Shown here: in pieces, positions 5,867 to 6,852 of the stretch
Layout: each line of letters begins with the position of its first letter
How positions within the stretch are numbered: position 1 is the stretch's first letter
NCBI GenBank assembly: GCA_946628805.1
Contig: CAMOXB010000103.1
Span: 1 to 6,852 of the forward strand
Source of the DNA: an uncultured Pseudomonadota bacterium
GTDB taxonomy: Bacteria > Pseudomonadota > Alphaproteobacteria > Rs-D84
Direction: 5' to 3'
Length of the DNA stretch: 6,852 nt
Program-made: the position numbers and the translations under genes
The notes under the pieces: model-generated
Databases searched by the model: none
What the model was told of the DNA's origin: nothing
What the model saw: the letters and a program-made list of their open reading frames with translations, nothing else

Positions 5867-6643
5867 ATGACAAAAACAAAAAAAGCTATTAAACAAAAAC
5901 TGCGTGCGGTTAAAAAAGATAAACACGCATCATTGTTATTAAAGGCGTTGCGTGCAACAGGGCTTTTCCGTTGGGAACGTCAATCCACAAAATCCGAAGA
6001 AGTATTGAATATATTAACACATGGTATTGGTATCGGATTGGCAATGGCTGGTCTTTGTTTGTTGGTTGCGTTTGCAGTTGTGCATCATAACGTTTGGGCA
6101 ACGGTTGCATGTTCGATATTTGGGTTCACAATGTTTACACTTTATTTTGGTTCAACAATGTGTCATGCGACGATTGGTGATAAAAGCGAATGCTTTTTCG
6201 AAGTATGGGATTCAATTGCAATATATGCTTTGATTGCTGGAACATATACACCATTTTTGTTGGTGAATTTGAATCGGTGTGGACATACTGCACTGGGGTG
6301 GACAATGTTCGGAATATTATGGGCGATTGTAATATTCGGTGCAATTATGAAGATTCATAATCCACATAACCAGCCAAAATGGATGGTTGTGTTATATCTG
6401 GTTATGGGATGGGCATTGGTTTGGATTTTGCCAGCAATGATACATACAATTTCAGCACGCGGAATGTGGTTCGTTCTGGCGGGCGGATTGTCATATTCGT
6501 TTGGAATTATATTCTATTTATGGCGTCGTTTGAAATTCGCACATGCACTTTGGCATTTGTTTGTTATCGGGGGCAGTGTGTGTTTCTTTTTCGCCGTGCT
6601 TTACGGTTCAATTATAGATTTTGCGACAAAGTGCATCGCATAA
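5867..6643 (+). CDS. Hemolysin III / TrhA family seven-helix membrane protein
   Basis: This 258-residue inner-membrane protein belongs to the hemolysin III (YqfA/TrhA, PAQR-related) family; its bacterial role is poorly known, with links to membrane lipid homeostasis. After EEVLNILTHGIG (44-55), seven hydrophobic helices follow at about 47-72, 77-97, 114-134, 141-162, 171-192, 198-220 and 227-250. The presumed metal site is complete: S96 and H100 in STMCH, D115 before IAIYALIAGTYTPF, and H226 and H230 in HALWH. Two other positions that are often histidine differ: D-S instead of D-H at 115-116, and F240 in SVCFFFAVLY where relatives commonly have H. The first 40 residues form an unusually basic cytoplasmic extension, with nine lysines in the first 19. 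It follows gltX by 29 nt and is closed by a terminator, so the two are probably cotranscribed. Family confidence is high; the name hemolysin is historical. Confidence 0.92.
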   Translation: MTKTKKAIKQKLRAVKKDKHASLLLKALRATGLFRWERQSTKSEEVLNILTHGIGIGLAMAGLCLLVAFAVVHHNVWATVACSIFGFTMFTLYFGSTMCHATIGDKSECFFEVWDSIAIYALIAGTYTPFLLVNLNRCGHTALGWTMFGILWAIVIFGAIMKIHNPHNQPKWMVVLYLVMGWALVWILPAMIHTISARGMWFVLAGGLSYSFGIIFYLWRRLKFAHALWHLFVIGGSVCFFFAVLYGSIIDFATKCIA

Positions 6644-6645
6644 TT

Positions 6646-6668
6646 AACCGCCCATCAGGGCGGTTTTT
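6646..6668 (+). terminator. Intrinsic terminator of the gltX-TrhA operon
   Basis: AACCGCCC (6646-6653) pairs perfectly with GGGCGGTT (6658-6665) around the tetraloop ATCA, and the 3' arm runs into five Ts. It begins 3 nt after the stop codon of the TrhA-type gene. The minus-strand side lacks a T-run, so it acts on plus-strand transcripts only. Confidence 0.9.
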
Positions 6669-6687
6669 AATTTGGTATATTTTTTGA

Positions 6688-6716
6688 TTGTTATGTTTTT
6701 TGTGTTCTGGTAAAAT
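6688..6716 (+). promoter_or_regulatory. Promoter of the right-end transcript
   Basis: TTGTTA (6688-6693) and TAAAAT (6711-6716) are 17 nt apart, and TGG just before the second box gives an extended -10. Transcription would start near 6722-6724, directly at the first hairpin of the candidate RNA. It closely resembles the trmB promoter (TTGTTT, 17, TATACT), which supports both. Confidence 0.6.
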
Positions 6717-6719
6717 CGA

Positions 6720-6828
6720 AACGTCAGCAAGAATTTTGCTGATGGGGTGTAGTAACCCGTTCAATATGCGTCGTAAAAGACGTTAAATCTCCAACTTGTT
6801 TTGGTTGGAGGGTCGCGAATATATTGAA
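6720..6828 (+). ncRNA. Candidate structured RNA or 5' leader, family unknown
   Basis: Just after a good promoter the sequence folds into adjoining stems. Hairpin 1 is TCAGCAA/TTGCTGA (6724-6730 with 6736-6742), extendable by a G-U and a C-G pair. Hairpin 2 is GGGT/ACCC (6745-6748 with 6755-6758). A long-range stem TTCAATAT/ATATTGAA (6760-6767 with 6821-6828) encloses hairpin 3, CGTC/GACG (6769-6772 with 6779-6782), and hairpin 4, CTCCAAC/GTTGGAG (6789-6795 with 6804-6810). This is far more perfect pairing than the rest of the AT-rich window shows. I could not match it to 4.5S, 6S, tmRNA, RNase P RNA, tRNA, 5S rRNA or the common riboswitches. No T-run follows before the edge, so it may be the leader of a gene outside the window rather than a free RNA. 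The exact ends are estimates. Confidence 0.45.
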
Positions 6829-6852
6829 TAAGCGCACAATTTTCATCTTAAA

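Noticed and set aside
6718..6762. Hammerhead ribozyme (GUC, CUGAUG and a hairpin in the right order)
   Set aside because: The core needs CUGAUGA and GAAA; here CUGAUGG is followed after the second stem by GUUC, so two essential elements are broken.
6724..6846. Minus-strand frame of 40 codons from an ATG at 6846 to TGA at 6724
   Set aside because: It uses CTC, CCC and CGG codons that are uncommon in the genes here, has no visible ribosome-binding site, and its bases are explained by the perfect stems. Its frame stays open from the ATG to the right edge, so a longer gene entering from outside cannot be fully excluded.

Overview
This AT-rich window most likely comes from an alphaproteobacterium, perhaps an uncultured or host-associated one. 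The evidence is an apolipoprotein N-acyltransferase (so a Gram-negative envelope), a TrmB whose N-terminus (FGRRHGKKLS) has the alphaproteobacterial form, and a small ribbon-helix-helix protein of a type (MKKxSVSLSGHxTSVSLEPEF) typical of that class. Genes are packed tightly, with spacings of 0-42 nt at most junctions. TAA, TAG and TGA all end genes and tryptophan uses TGG, so the standard code fits. The genus cannot be named from the sequence alone.

Layout. (1) Positions 2-874, plus strand: the 3' part of lnt, its membrane N-terminus lying before the window. (2) Positions 813-2833, minus strand: a four-gene cluster read right to left. It encodes a two-helix membrane protein with a soluble C-terminal domain, an unknown 168-residue protein, an unknown 144-residue protein with a faint SMI1/KNR4-like look, and the ribbon-helix-helix protein. 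Spacings are 10, 3 and 1 nt, and the last gene overlaps the end of lnt tail-to-tail by 62 nt. (3) Positions 2876-3550, plus strand: an unrecognised 224-residue protein whose alternating strands and helices suggest a (beta/alpha)8 barrel. It abuts the end of trmB with no base between. (4) Positions 3551-4216, minus strand: trmB, with a promoter placed so close to the ATG that the message may be leaderless. (5) Positions 4263-6643, plus strand: gltX followed by a hemolysin III/TrhA-type membrane protein, probably one operon, ended by a clear intrinsic terminator at 6646-6668. (6) Positions 6669-6852: no convincing protein gene, but a good promoter (TTGTTA, 17 nt, TAAAAT) followed by stacked hairpins and a long-range stem, so a candidate structured RNA or leader.

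The housekeeping genes concern lipoprotein maturation (lnt), tRNA modification (trmB) and tRNA charging (gltX). In many alphaproteobacteria lnt and trmB sit close together around metK. Here they are in opposite orientation with no metK, and the space is filled by the unknown cluster. The two most promising unknowns are that four-gene cluster and the structured element at the right end.
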